Translations under genes and position numbers: made by a program
In this document: piece after piece, positions 9,387-16,973 of the stretch
Layout of the letters: each line of letters starts with the position of its first letter
Numbering within the stretch: position 1 is the stretch's first letter
Notes under the pieces: generated by a model
Seen by the model: only the letters and a program-made list of their open reading frames with translations
What the model was told of the DNA's origin: nothing
Databases searched by the model: none
DNA from: Mesorhizobium sp. M7A.F.Ca.US.008.03.1.1
GTDB lineage: Bacteria; Pseudomonadota; Alphaproteobacteria; Rhizobiales; Rhizobiaceae
Assembly: GCF_003997495.1 (NCBI RefSeq)
Contig: NZ_RZRU01000001.1
Location: 248,001-312,000 of the forward strand
Reading direction: 5' to 3'
DNA length: 64,000 nt

Positions 9387-9411
9387 GCGTTAACCCGAGT
9401 TCGAAGCCCTG
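9387..9411. repeat. Right terminal inverted repeat of the IS
   Basis: Its complement starts CAGGGCTTCGAA and ends GGGTTAACG, matching the left end at 8140-8164. Confidence 0.88.
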
Positions 9412-9421
9412 CCGCGGCAAT
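9412..9421. repeat. Right target-site duplication of the ISAs1-family element
   Basis: Exact copy of 8130-8139 (ccgcggcaat). Confidence 0.92.
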
Positions 9422-9511
9422 AGATTGGCTTGACGCAAACGGCTAGAAGAACGACGGTAATTTTTTGCCTGCCACGGCCGTGCATCTGCGCGGGTCCGGC
9501 GTTCCCGCGGT

Positions 9512-9774
9512 CGTAGTCGCCTTCCTGGTTGGAGCGGTGACGGTACTTTTTAGAGACGGCTTGGGCATGTCGTAGGACAACGCGAGTTGTGAAATCGCCC
9601 GATTGGTCCTGATAGTTGGTGAAACCTCAAAATATTTTTTCCGACGATTTTCACTTTAAAATCAAAAGCGTAACTTTTTGACGGTTTCGATGTCGGAATT
9701 TGCGCGGCGATGAAAAGTATTTCTTTTTAATTTCAACGGGTTATATGCTGTTTAAACAATCGAGTGGAGTAGGG
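9512..9774. repeat. Noncoding repeat copy R1 (island left flank)
   Basis: Three blocks of this segment recur elsewhere. Bases 9512-9570 (tagtcgccttcctggtt ... gacggtactttt) match 25203-25256; 9592-9683 (aaatcgcccgattggt ... gcgtaactttttg) match 24807-24898 at roughly 85-90 per cent identity without gaps; and 9735-9774 (acgggttatatgctg ... cgagtggagtagg) match 25344-25386. No protein is evident. The whole stretch 9422-10326 has no supportable gene; its short open frames lack ribosome binding sites and family features. Confidence 0.8.
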
Positions 9775-10326
9775 GCCTGCCGACCGCAGCTAGCACTCGG
9801 CGGACTATCCCTCCGTCCACTTACACACCTCGATCTGCTCTCGGCTTTCGCACTCGTTCCTAAACAGGTTGATCTGAACCGCGATTGGCGGGGATGTAAA
9901 GCGCCAAACGCATTGCATAGCGCTTCGGCGTAGAACGGCGTGCAATTCGGCGGGACTGCTACTCTTAATGGCTTGGTAGCGAAGCGGAGAGTTTGATGCG
10001 GAACACGGCATGAAGGCGGCATCGGTGTTACTGATTCAAGCGTATGGCGAGTCCTCATCGATCGATGCCGCTATCGTCGGCAATGCTGGGCGAATTAGAT
10101 GGTTTGATCTGCCAGGTGTTCATGTCGCAAAAGCTGGACGTTGGAACGGCGACCTGTGGACTTTCCGGCCGGCGACTTCGAGCGTGATCCCTGCGATAGC
10201 GGACGGCGTGGTGTGATGCTTACGACTGCTGAGGAGCGGCGATGGTCAGCGCATCCGGCGATGCGTCGGCACCATAGCAACTCGATAGCAGGTTCCGTCG
10301 GTGCTGGACTTTCATGGTCAACCTTC

Positions 10327-11064
10327 TCATGCATTGGCGCCACCGTCGATGGTGAGCCCGGCACCATTGATCGATTGAGCTTCGGGGCTGGCGACGAAGG
10401 CGACCAGCGCCGCTACATGGTCGGGTCGTCCATATTGTTTTATTGCCATACGCTGGCGTTGGTGCTCGGCGTAGGGACCATCTGCGGGGTTCATATCCGT
10501 ATCGGTTGAGCCGGGATGGATAATATTCACAGTGATGCCGCGTGGCCCTAGATCGCGTGCCAGCCCCTTAGTAAAACCTACCAATGCGGCTTTGCTTGCC
10601 GAATAAAGCGTGGTCCCAATGTCAGGTACGCGCTCGGCGAGGTTGCTTCCGATAGAGATGATCCGGCCTCCATCAGAGAGATAAGGCAGCACCGCAAGCG
10701 AGGCTAGCATGACGGCCCGAACGTTGATGGCGAGAGTATCGTCGATGTCCTTGAGGGAAACTAGCTCAAATGGGCCGGCACGCCAGATGCCGGCGTTGTT
10801 GACAAGGATGCTGATACCGCCCAACTCTCTGGCCGCCCGATCCACTGCGGTCTTGATTGAGGTTGGATCAGATGCTTGCATCTGAATGGCAATGGCGCGT
10901 TGTCCAGATGTTCGAAGCTCGTCTGCGAGGCTGTTGGCAGCATCGGCCGACCGTTCATAAGTTATGGCTACGTCGGCGCCCTCTGCCGCGAGCCGGCGCG
11001 CGATTGCAGCGCCGATACCCCGGCTCGCACCAGTTACAAAGGCATGCTTTCCTTTAAGGGACAT
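10327..11064 (-). CDS. SDR family NAD(P)-dependent oxidoreductase
   Basis: A classical short-chain dehydrogenase of about 245 residues: the Rossmann motif TGASRGIG at the N-terminus, LVNNAGIW in the middle, catalytic Ser (ISIGSN) and the YSASK active site. It ends in SINGAGLTIDGGANA, the usual SDR C-terminus. The frame is open to 11103, but the ATG at 11064 gives the natural MSLKGKHAFVTGA start with GGAG upstream. It is the last gene of the minus-strand catabolic operon, separated from the next gene by about 100 bases. Substrate unknown; it presumably oxidises or reduces a hydroxyl/keto intermediate of the local pathway. Confidence 0.86.
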   Translation of the reverse strand: MSLKGKHAFVTGASRGIGAAIARRLAAEGADVAITYERSADAANSLADELRTSGQRAIAIQMQASDPTSIKTAVDRAARELGGISILVNNAGIWRAGPFELVSLKDIDDTLAINVRAVMLASLAVLPYLSDGGRIISIGSNLAERVPDIGTTLYSASKAALVGFTKGLARDLGPRGITVNIIHPGSTDTDMNPADGPYAEHQRQRMAIKQYGRPDHVAALVAFVASPEAQSINGAGLTIDGGANA

Positions 11065-11166
11065 TTGGATCTCCATGCGATCTGACTGAATTAGTTTTGG
11101 CAAATGTCACTTGAAACCGGCGCAAAGAATGGCTGGTCAAGTTCTGAATATGATCTTGTTGTTCGA

Positions 11167-11739
11167 TCATGCGGGCACTACAGCCAAGTGCGAAGGACCA
11201 CTTCCCGGCTTCTCAAAGGCGATCATGCTGTCCCGGTATGTCCCTATCTTCTGGACATAGCGAACCCCAGCCGCTTTCATGTTCGTCAGATCGTCGGATC
11301 CAAGCTCCCTTACGACGCGCCCGGGGTTTCCCACCACCAGACTACAGTCTGCGATCACGGTGCCTGCCTTCACGAGTGTGTTGGCCCCAATCAGGCAATT
11401 CTCGCCAATGCGGGCGCCGTTCAGAATGGTCGCTCCCATGCCGATCAAGCTTCCGGCCCCGATCGTGCAGCCATGGATGATCGCACGATGGCCGACCGTA
11501 ACGTTATTGCCGATGTACAGGGGAAATCCGGGGTCAGTGTGAAGGACGGCGCCGTCCTGAATATTGGTCCCATCGCCGATGATTATCGGATCATTGTCGC
11601 CACGGATCACGGCGCCAAACCAGATGCTGACATCCTCGCCCAAGGTGACATTGCCGACGAGCACCGCGTCGGGGGCAATCCAGAACCGTTTGTCATTAGC
11701 TATTCTTGGCCGGATACCCTCGAGGGAATAGATTGGCAT
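11167..11739 (-). CDS. Gamma-carbonic-anhydrase-like hexapeptide-repeat protein
   Basis: A 190-residue left-handed beta-helix protein of the gamma-carbonic anhydrase / PaaY / YrdA group. Hexapeptide repeats run through the middle (IGNNVTVGHRAIIHGCTIGAG, IGMGATILNGARIGENCLIGA). The three zinc-ligand histidines of the family are visible in AVLHTD, VGHRA and IIHGC. Members with demonstrated carbonic anhydrase activity exist, but in catabolic operons (for example PaaY with phenylacetate genes) they often act on CoA thioesters or as trimeric metal proteins of uncertain role. Located 21 bases after the cupin gene in the minus-strand operon. Confidence 0.84.
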   Translation of the reverse strand: MPIYSLEGIRPRIANDKRFWIAPDAVLVGNVTLGEDVSIWFGAVIRGDNDPIIIGDGTNIQDGAVLHTDPGFPLYIGNNVTVGHRAIIHGCTIGAGSLIGMGATILNGARIGENCLIGANTLVKAGTVIADCSLVVGNPGRVVRELGSDDLTNMKAAGVRYVQKIGTYRDSMIAFEKPGSGPSHLAVVPA

Positions 11740-11760
11740 GAGCGTCTCGCTTTGAGAAAT

Positions 11761-12120
11761 TTAAGGAGCTTCGATTGGCTTGTGGCCGGCTAAAGGCATT
11801 GCCAACAGTATGGACGCGTCGGTGCCGGAGATGTTGCGCAGTCTCCTAGCCTCGCCAGGTGCAAAGCGGCATGAATCCCATGGCGAAAGGACCACTTCCT
11901 CTGCGCCGTTGGAAACCAGCACTTGTCCGGCCAGAACGACATAAAACTTTTCGGCAGGCGACGTATCCAACGTAGTGCCGCCGCCGGGCTGTATCGTCGA
12001 CACACCCAGCCACAACTGATCTGCGGGGCCCGCTTCGCGACCCTGCAGCCTGACCATCGTCATATGGTCGTGGCCGGCTGTTTGGTAAGCGGGGGCCGCC
12101 TCGAACCGCGTTATGTGCAC
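11761..12120 (-). CDS. Small cupin-domain protein
   Basis: A 119-residue single-domain cupin: STIQPGGGTTLDTSPAEKFYVVLAGQVLV forms the first cupin motif region, with Glu/Lys rather than the usual HxH pair, followed by LSPWDSCRFAPGEARRLRN as the second. The canonical metal-binding histidines are largely missing from motif 1, so a non-catalytic or substrate-binding role is possible. Its start overlaps the end of the upstream MDR reductase gene by 10 bases, indicating translational coupling. Function unknown; it may assist ring-cleavage product handling. Confidence 0.75.
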   Translation of the reverse strand: MHITRFEAAPAYQTAGHDHMTMVRLQGREAGPADQLWLGVSTIQPGGGTTLDTSPAEKFYVVLAGQVLVSNGAEEVVLSPWDSCRFAPGEARRLRNISGTDASILLAMPLAGHKPIEAP

Positions 12121-13148
12121 GGATCGAAGTCCTGTGGCATGAGAATGACGCGGTCCCGAGACGAGCCCATGACCAGCTGATACGCATCATAAGCGCGTTC
12201 AAGTGGGTACATCGCGTGGGGCAGGATCGGAAACGGTCTGAGAGCCTTTGTCGCAAAGCCCTGCACGAGCTGCCTAAGGATCGCCCCGCTCGCCAACGAT
12301 CCAAGGGCAATCGTATCGATCCCTACATAGGTGTGACGGCCTTTGTAGAAAGCCAAGATATCGAATGTCACAAGCCGTTCAACGGCCGCGATGAAGATCG
12401 CCCTTGCGCCGGCGGCCATGGAAGCTTGGCCCATGTCATAGGCGGGATCGCCCACTGTGTTGAAAACGACGCTGGCTCCGCTTCCTGCTGTCAGTTCACG
12501 AACGCGCGCCGGCACGTTGTCGTGGGTGGCGTTAATGATCTCGACCGTGCCCGTGGAATGGCCAACATAGCTCTCTTCGCGCCGCACCACGCCGATGACA
12601 CGAGCGCCGCGCCACGAGGCGATCTGTGCCGCAGCCTGTCCAACCTTGCCGTTGATGCCGAGGATCAAAACTGTATCTTCCGATGTCGGAAGACCCGCAC
12701 GGGACAGACCCTCCCAAGCGGTGACGAACGGTACGCCGATGCCGGCGGCTTCCTGCATGGTCAATTCTTCTGGAACAGGGACGATGGCATCGGCCTCGAC
12801 AATAAGATGGCTCGAGTGGCTGCCGTCAGTGCGGATACCAAGATCGCCGGATGAGCCAAAAACCTTGAGGCCAACAAGCGTTTCTGGTCCGGCTATGACT
12901 TTACCGGCGTAGTCACGACCTGGCGTGCGCGGGAAGACGGCGTATGGCATGAGGCCGGTCGCCGCCTTGGCGTCCGAAGGATTGACAGCAGCCGCTAGTA
13001 CCTCGACGATAACTTCGTGATCCTTGGGCACGCGCAGTCGGTGGCTGGCAACCGGAAGCGCGATTTCGGCATAGCTTGACACTTTTGCCTCGAGGCGCAG
13101 CGCATGTGCCTCAATGCCTTGCGTTCGCCAGTTTCCAGCGGGTTTCAT
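12111..13148 (-). CDS. MDR-family alcohol dehydrogenase / quinone oxidoreductase-like protein
   Basis: About 345 residues of the medium-chain dehydrogenase/reductase superfamily. The N-terminal GroES-like domain contains AAVNPSDAKAATG and TPGRDYAGKVI. The nucleotide-binding domain has ILGINGKVGQAAAQIA as glycine-rich loop. The catalytic and structural zinc cysteines are not present, pointing to the zinc-independent quinone-oxidoreductase-like branch using NAD(P)H. The frame opens at 13160, but the ATG at 13148 has GGAG six bases upstream. Coupled to the cupin gene and downstream of the keto-acid cleavage enzyme gene. Confidence 0.82.
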   Translation of the reverse strand: MKPAGNWRTQGIEAHALRLEAKVSSYAEIALPVASHRLRVPKDHEVIVEVLAAAVNPSDAKAATGLMPYAVFPRTPGRDYAGKVIAGPETLVGLKVFGSSGDLGIRTDGSHSSHLIVEADAIVPVPEELTMQEAAGIGVPFVTAWEGLSRAGLPTSEDTVLILGINGKVGQAAAQIASWRGARVIGVVRREESYVGHSTGTVEIINATHDNVPARVRELTAGSGASVVFNTVGDPAYDMGQASMAAGARAIFIAAVERLVTFDILAFYKGRHTYVGIDTIALGSLASGAILRQLVQGFATKALRPFPILPHAMYPLERAYDAYQLVMGSSRDRVILMPQDFDPCT

Positions 13149-13199
13149 ATTCATCTCCATGGCATCAAAGGATGAGACGGCAGCGAAGGATTTGGCGGT

Positions 13200-14096
13200 T
13201 CAGGCAGCCAAGGGCGACAGGCCAATCAGCGCGCGTGCCTCGGTGGGCGAGGCGATCTGACCGCCCAAGTCTTCGACGATCCGCCGCGCCTTCGCGACCA
13301 TCGCTGCGTTGGACTGAGCCAGGACGCCGCGTTCCAGATAGACAGAATCCTCGAGGCCGACGCGGATATTGCCGCCGGTCAGGTAGGAAAGTGCGACCGC
13401 CTGAAAGGCGCTCCTGCCAATGCCGATCGCGGTAAAGCAGGCGGTTTCAGGCACGAGGTTGCGTGCGTAGACAACAGTTTCTGCGCTCGGTTGGAAGCCG
13501 TACTGCACACCAAGGATAAAACAAGTCAGCAAGGGCCCGCGCAGCGTTCCGTCCTTGACCAAATCATGCAGCAGGGCAATGTCGCCGGAATCGAACAGTT
13601 CCAGTTCAGGCTTTACGCCGGCCGCGTTGATCACTGCTGCCATGCGCCGGACATTGGCTGGCGTGTTTATGACGACCTGGCCAGCGGAGTTCATCGTGTT
13701 AAGATCGAGCGTGCAGATATCCGGCTTTAATGCTGCGATATGCTGCACCCTCTTTTCCGGGATAAGCAGTGTGGTGCCAGGACCTGCAACCCTGGGGTCT
13801 TGTTCCGAAGGTACGAATCGTCCGCCTGGACCGGTGGTCAGGTTGATGATCAGCTGAGAATTCCTGGATCGTATGCGGTCGATGACTTCCCGGTACATCG
13901 CGATATCCATGGAAGGCGCCCCGGAAATCGGATCGCGCACGTGAATATGAATAATGGCCGCGCCGGCATCCGCCGCGGCCAAACTCGAGTTGGCGATCTC
14001 CTCAGGCGTTACAGGCAGATAGGGCGTCTGCGACGGGGATGTGAGGTTGCCCGTGACGGCACATGTGATGAACACCTTCGGGAGGGGAGAGCGCAT
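13200..14096 (-). CDS. Beta-keto acid cleavage enzyme (BKACE, DUF849 family)
   Basis: A roughly 298-residue protein matching the 3-keto-5-aminohexanoate cleavage enzyme family: KVFITCAVTGN at the start, ADAGAAIIHIHVRDP with the two zinc-binding histidines, LIINLTTGPGGRF, and GIGRSAFQAVALSYLTGGNIRVGLEDSVYL near the end. Family members condense a beta-keto acid with acetyl-CoA, yielding acetoacetate and a new acyl-CoA. The ATG at 14096 follows the upstream SDR stop by 11 bases; the open frame to 14174 would overlap that gene. Its presence implies the pathway passes through a beta-keto acid, consistent with ring cleavage upstream. Confidence 0.88.
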   Translation of the reverse strand: MRSPLPKVFITCAVTGNLTSPSQTPYLPVTPEEIANSSLAAADAGAAIIHIHVRDPISGAPSMDIAMYREVIDRIRSRNSQLIINLTTGPGGRFVPSEQDPRVAGPGTTLLIPEKRVQHIAALKPDICTLDLNTMNSAGQVVINTPANVRRMAAVINAAGVKPELELFDSGDIALLHDLVKDGTLRGPLLTCFILGVQYGFQPSAETVVYARNLVPETACFTAIGIGRSAFQAVALSYLTGGNIRVGLEDSVYLERGVLAQSNAAMVAKARRIVEDLGGQIASPTEARALIGLSPLAA

Positions 14097-14107
14097 CCGA
14101 CACACCC

Positions 14108-14923
14108 CTACAATGCACGGCCGCCATCGACCTGGATCGTGTGTCCGGTCGAATAGGTCAGCATTGTTGCGCAAGCGAGGATCGCGGCGGCGATATCATC
14201 TGCCTCGGCAATTCTGCCGAGCGGTGTCGAGGCGGCAACCTTCGCGTTAAAATCCTCGCCACGTCCCGGCACGAACTGTGTGTCCACCACGCCCGGCGAA
14301 ACAGCGAGCACCCGGACCTGGGGGGCCAGCGCCCGGCCCAGCGCCTTTGTCATCACGTCGATTCCAGCTTTGGCCGCGCAATAGGCTATTGATGATCCCA
14401 CGCCCGTGAACGCGGCAATGGACGACAATGAAACCACGAGTCCATCGCCCGATGCCTTGAGCAAGGGAGCAAACGTCCGGATCGCCGCGAACTGACCTCG
14501 CCAGTTAACCGTGAACATGCGGTCGATAAGATCATCGGTCAGCGCGTCGAGATCACCGTGCGGAACTGGCACGGTATAACCGGCCGCATTGATAAGCACA
14601 TCGAGCCTTCCGTAGCGCTGCTCAATCACCTGCTTCAAGGCAAGCAGCGATTGCGTGTCGGCAATGTCCGCGGGCAATGCCTCGCAATGGGCGCCGCTCA
14701 GTTCCGCCACGATCTCCCGCGCGGCCCTTGTGTCCTTCTCGGTTTCCAGATGCGTCACGATCGCTTTGGCACCGGCCTGGACAAAAAGCCGACTTGTCGC
14801 GGCCCCAATGGCGCCCGCGCCTCCCATGACGAGGGCGATCTTGCCTGTCAGCAATTTGGGAAACGGCGCTCGAAGAACCTCGCTTTGGGTCTGTGTGGAG
14901 TGTTCGCTCGTCAATGGATGCAT
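14108..14923 (-). CDS. SDR family NAD(P)-dependent oxidoreductase
   Basis: A 271-residue short-chain dehydrogenase with about 25 extra N-terminal residues before KIALVMGGAGAIGAATSR. Active-site features are LDVLINAAGY, VVSLSSIAAF and YCAAK. It ends with YSTGHTIQVDGGRAL. It lies between the intradiol dioxygenase (23 bases upstream) and the BKACE gene. The context suggests oxidation of a diol or hydroxy intermediate, as cis-dihydrodiol or cyclitol dehydrogenases of this family do, but nothing in the sequence fixes the substrate. Confidence 0.85.
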   Translation of the reverse strand: MHPLTSEHSTQTQSEVLRAPFPKLLTGKIALVMGGAGAIGAATSRLFVQAGAKAIVTHLETEKDTRAAREIVAELSGAHCEALPADIADTQSLLALKQVIEQRYGRLDVLINAAGYTVPVPHGDLDALTDDLIDRMFTVNWRGQFAAIRTFAPLLKASGDGLVVSLSSIAAFTGVGSSIAYCAAKAGIDVMTKALGRALAPQVRVLAVSPGVVDTQFVPGRGEDFNAKVAASTPLGRIAEADDIAAAILACATMLTYSTGHTIQVDGGRAL

Positions 14924-14946
14924 CGCGGTCGGATCCTTCTTGGAGA

Positions 14947-15837
14947 CTATTTGATGGGCGGGACAGGGAGCTTCGCTTCGCCGGGTTCCATGACGAACGC
15001 ATAGTCGAGGCTGTACCAGTCGCCTTTGACGTCGGCGTCGGGCGCAGCGCCCGCACCTTTCCGATAATCGCCGATCAGGTGGCGCGTTACCCCGAAGACG
15101 ACGTCGCTCTCCAGATGGGTGTCGTCATCGACGAAAACTTGGGTGATGAGTGTCTTGTATCCCGCCTTGAAACCAAGGAAATGCAGGTGCGCCGGCCTGT
15201 AAGGGTGACGGTTCTGCGCTCGCAAAAGATCGCCCACCGGACCCGACGTTGGCACAGGGTATCCCGCAGGTTTGACGGAACGGAACCAGAAGCGTCCGCC
15301 GGCATCGGTCCGGAACTTGCCGCGAAGGTTCATATCGGCCTGCGTGGAATCCTGGTTCTCATAGAGGCCGACCGGTGAGGCCTGCCAGACATCGACCTCG
15401 ACTCCGGCGAGCGGATTGCCTTCGGGGTCGCTAATGGAGCAGGTTGCGAACAGCGCTGAGCCAGGCGTATCCGAACGAAGGATACTGCCGCCGTTGTGCG
15501 TTTGCGGCGAATACATTCGCCAGAACGGACCAAGCAGTGCTGCCGCGGTTTCGGTGGCCCCGCTCCGCCCGTTGTTCAAGAGACAGACGAGGGAGGACAG
15601 GCCGAGGGCGTCGGAAAAGAGAATTCCTTCGTTATGGTGATCGTTCGTTGCCTGACCAATGCGATTGAGGAAGTCGATACCGATCTCAAACTCATCTTCA
15701 GAAAGCGCGGCCTCACGCGCGAAGGCGTGAAGATGCCGGACCAAGGCCGACATCACGTGCACCAATCGCGGGCTGCTTGCTGACGTCATGGCATCGAGCA
15801 CAGCAGCCGTGACGCTCTCCTCGCTCTCAATGATCAT
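14947..15837 (-). CDS. Intradiol ring-cleavage dioxygenase (catechol / hydroxyquinol 1,2-dioxygenase type)
   Basis: A 296-residue protein with the N-terminal helical dimerisation domain of catechol-type enzymes (ISEIG-like stretch FLNRIGQATNDHHNEGILFSD) and the catalytic jelly-roll. The Fe(III) ligands are recognisable: Tyr in GLYENQD, Tyr in NRHPYRPAH and two His in RPAHLHF. These enzymes open ortho-diphenols to muconates (catechol) or maleylacetate (hydroxyquinol). Length fits both. AGGAG precedes the ATG at 15837. It is the first gene of the minus-strand operon, under a promoter carrying a 19-bp palindrome. No maleylacetate reductase or muconate cycloisomerase is nearby, so the true substrate may be non-standard. 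Confidence 0.87.
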   Translation of the reverse strand: MIIESEESVTAAVLDAMTSASSPRLVHVMSALVRHLHAFAREAALSEDEFEIGIDFLNRIGQATNDHHNEGILFSDALGLSSLVCLLNNGRSGATETAAALLGPFWRMYSPQTHNGGSILRSDTPGSALFATCSISDPEGNPLAGVEVDVWQASPVGLYENQDSTQADMNLRGKFRTDAGGRFWFRSVKPAGYPVPTSGPVGDLLRAQNRHPYRPAHLHFLGFKAGYKTLITQVFVDDDTHLESDVVFGVTRHLIGDYRKGAGAAPDADVKGDWYSLDYAFVMEPGEAKLPVPPIK

Positions 15838-15864
15838 TGGCCCGTTCTCCTAACGCTCTATTTG

Positions 15865-15883
15865 GCACCAGTATAAGGGGTGC
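15865..15883. promoter_or_regulatory. Predicted operator O1 (GCACC-N9-GGTGC) over dioxygenase promoter
   Basis: The 19-base palindrome GCACCAGTATAAGGGGTGC lies 28 bases upstream of the dioxygenase start. On the minus strand it contains TATACT, a plausible -10 box with a TTGCAA-like -35 about 16 bases before it. It shares layout and most bases with the sites at 15964, 23964 and 24013. Confidence 0.68.
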
Positions 15884-15963
15884 AGTCATTTTGCAAGAGG
15901 GTTTTGCGCGCGTCCTCAAAGGAGAGATTTGTGCTGAAGGCGTTTTTGAGGCAAACAAGAGTG

Positions 15964-15982
15964 GCACCACTAATACCGGTTG
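15964..15982. promoter_or_regulatory. Predicted operator O2 over the plus-strand (RidA/ABC) promoter
   Basis: GCACCACTAATACCGGTTG matches the O3 palindrome at 13 or more of 19 positions. It overlaps the first bases of a TTGACA -35 box at 15980-15985; the -10 would lie near 16003-16009 (weak, TTACCT-like). This position is what a repressor site would occupy. Confidence 0.62.
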
Positions 15983-16070
15983 ACAACCTATACGCAAATG
16001 CGCTTACCTATCGCCAGGTTCGATGGCTTGCTCGCTATGCATTGCGGGCGAATTTTTCTGGAGGTGCAGT

Positions 16071-16553
16071 GTGGCAAGGCAGCCGGGTTTCAGATCCTCA
16101 CCGTCCAATGCGGACGTGGTTGAGGTTCAGACCATTCCTGAACGGCATGTCGACATGCCTTACGCTCCGGCGATACGCGTTGAGAGCCCTGGTGACCTTC
16201 TTTTCATCTCGGGCGCAACGCCGTCGCCACTCTATCACAAGCACCCTCATGAGTTGCATGAGCACAACCATCCCGTCGACATCCGCGATCAGACGCGCCT
16301 CGCCATGGAGACCATCGGATCTATCTTGCGCCACGAAGGGCTTCAGTGGAGCGATGTGGTCAAAGTAACGAAGTACCTGACGGATATCCGTGATCAGGAC
16401 GGGATGGTGGCGGTCCTGAAGGAGTATTTCGGGGACTGGAAGCCCGCCAGCACGACAATCTGCATCAACCAGCTCTCGACCCAGGGCGCACGGATTGAGC
16501 TCGACATGATCGCCGTCTTTCCGAGATCCTCAACTTTGGTGGGCAACACATGA
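16071..16553 (+). CDS. RidA-family protein (YjgF/YER057c/UK114)
   Basis: About 160 residues with the RidA fold: LLFISGATPSPLYH near residue 50, MVAVLKEYFGDWKPASTTI, and the C-terminal STQGARIELDMIAVF containing the conserved Arg-x-Glu motif. RidA proteins hydrolyse reactive enamine/imine intermediates; catabolic paralogues often act on ring-cleavage or amino intermediates. The GTG at 16071 is chosen because GGAGG sits seven bases upstream at 16060-16064; an in-frame ATG at 16023 gives an implausible Cys-rich extension. First gene of the plus-strand catabolic operon; its end overlaps the next gene by four bases. Confidence 0.82.
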   Translation: MARQPGFRSSPSNADVVEVQTIPERHVDMPYAPAIRVESPGDLLFISGATPSPLYHKHPHELHEHNHPVDIRDQTRLAMETIGSILRHEGLQWSDVVKVTKYLTDIRDQDGMVAVLKEYFGDWKPASTTICINQLSTQGARIELDMIAVFPRSSTLVGNT

Positions 16554-16870
16554 CAGTTGTCGGGGGGCTCGCCGCGCTGCTGGCTATCGTCTTCCTGTGG
16601 GCCGGCGCGCTTAATTTGATCGGGCCTGCGTTTGTGCGCGCGGAATTCGATAAGTGGGGCTATCCGGCCTTCATGCGGATAGCGGTCGGATTGGTCGAAA
16701 TCTCGGCGGCGGCGATGTTGTTTTGGCCGCACGGCCAACGATCTGGGGCGGCGATAGGGGGGGTCGTCTTGGTCGGTGTCATCGCTTCGCTGCTACGTAC
16801 GCGCGAGTGGCTGAGGCTCGAGTATCCGGCTGTTTTGCTCGTCGCGTGCGTTTTGCTTGTCGCATTGTGA
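16550..16870 (+). CDS. DoxX-like small integral membrane protein
   Basis: A 106-residue hydrophobic protein with about four membrane segments (residues 3-22, 44-60, 65-82 and 90-105). The layout GAxNLIGPAFVRAEFDKWGYP followed by VGLVEISAAAMLFWP is typical of DoxX-like proteins. The start overlaps the RidA stop in an ATGA, so the two are translationally coupled. Function is not known for this group beyond membrane localisation and occasional links to redox chemistry. Confidence 0.72.
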   Translation: MTVVGGLAALLAIVFLWAGALNLIGPAFVRAEFDKWGYPAFMRIAVGLVEISAAAMLFWPHGQRSGAAIGGVVLVGVIASLLRTREWLRLEYPAVLLVACVLLVAL

Positions 16871-16973
16871 TGTCGAAGGGCCCGGATGAAAAATAATAGC
16901 GGGCAGGCCGGCCAGGGGAGGCCGATTGGCAGAACAATGCAAGTCGGTGCTGCGTCAAGGGAGGAGTTCACTC

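Larger units (their letters stand above)
8140..9411 (-). mobile_element. ISAs1-family insertion sequence, 1272 bp
   Basis: The element is bounded by imperfect terminal inverted repeats that both start CAGGGCT and share a GGTTAACG-like inner end (8140-8164 and the complement of 9387-9411). Exact 10-bp direct duplications (ccgcggcaat) flank it. It contains one transposase gene on the minus strand filling almost the whole element. The intact ends and exact duplication argue that insertion was fairly recent, although the transposase is frameshifted. It sits in the gap after clpV and does not interrupt a recognisable gene. Confidence 0.93.

Noticed and set aside
9700..10216. Short plus-strand open frames in the gap before the first SDR gene
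   Set aside because: They lie partly in repeat R1, lack ribosome binding sites and show no family features.
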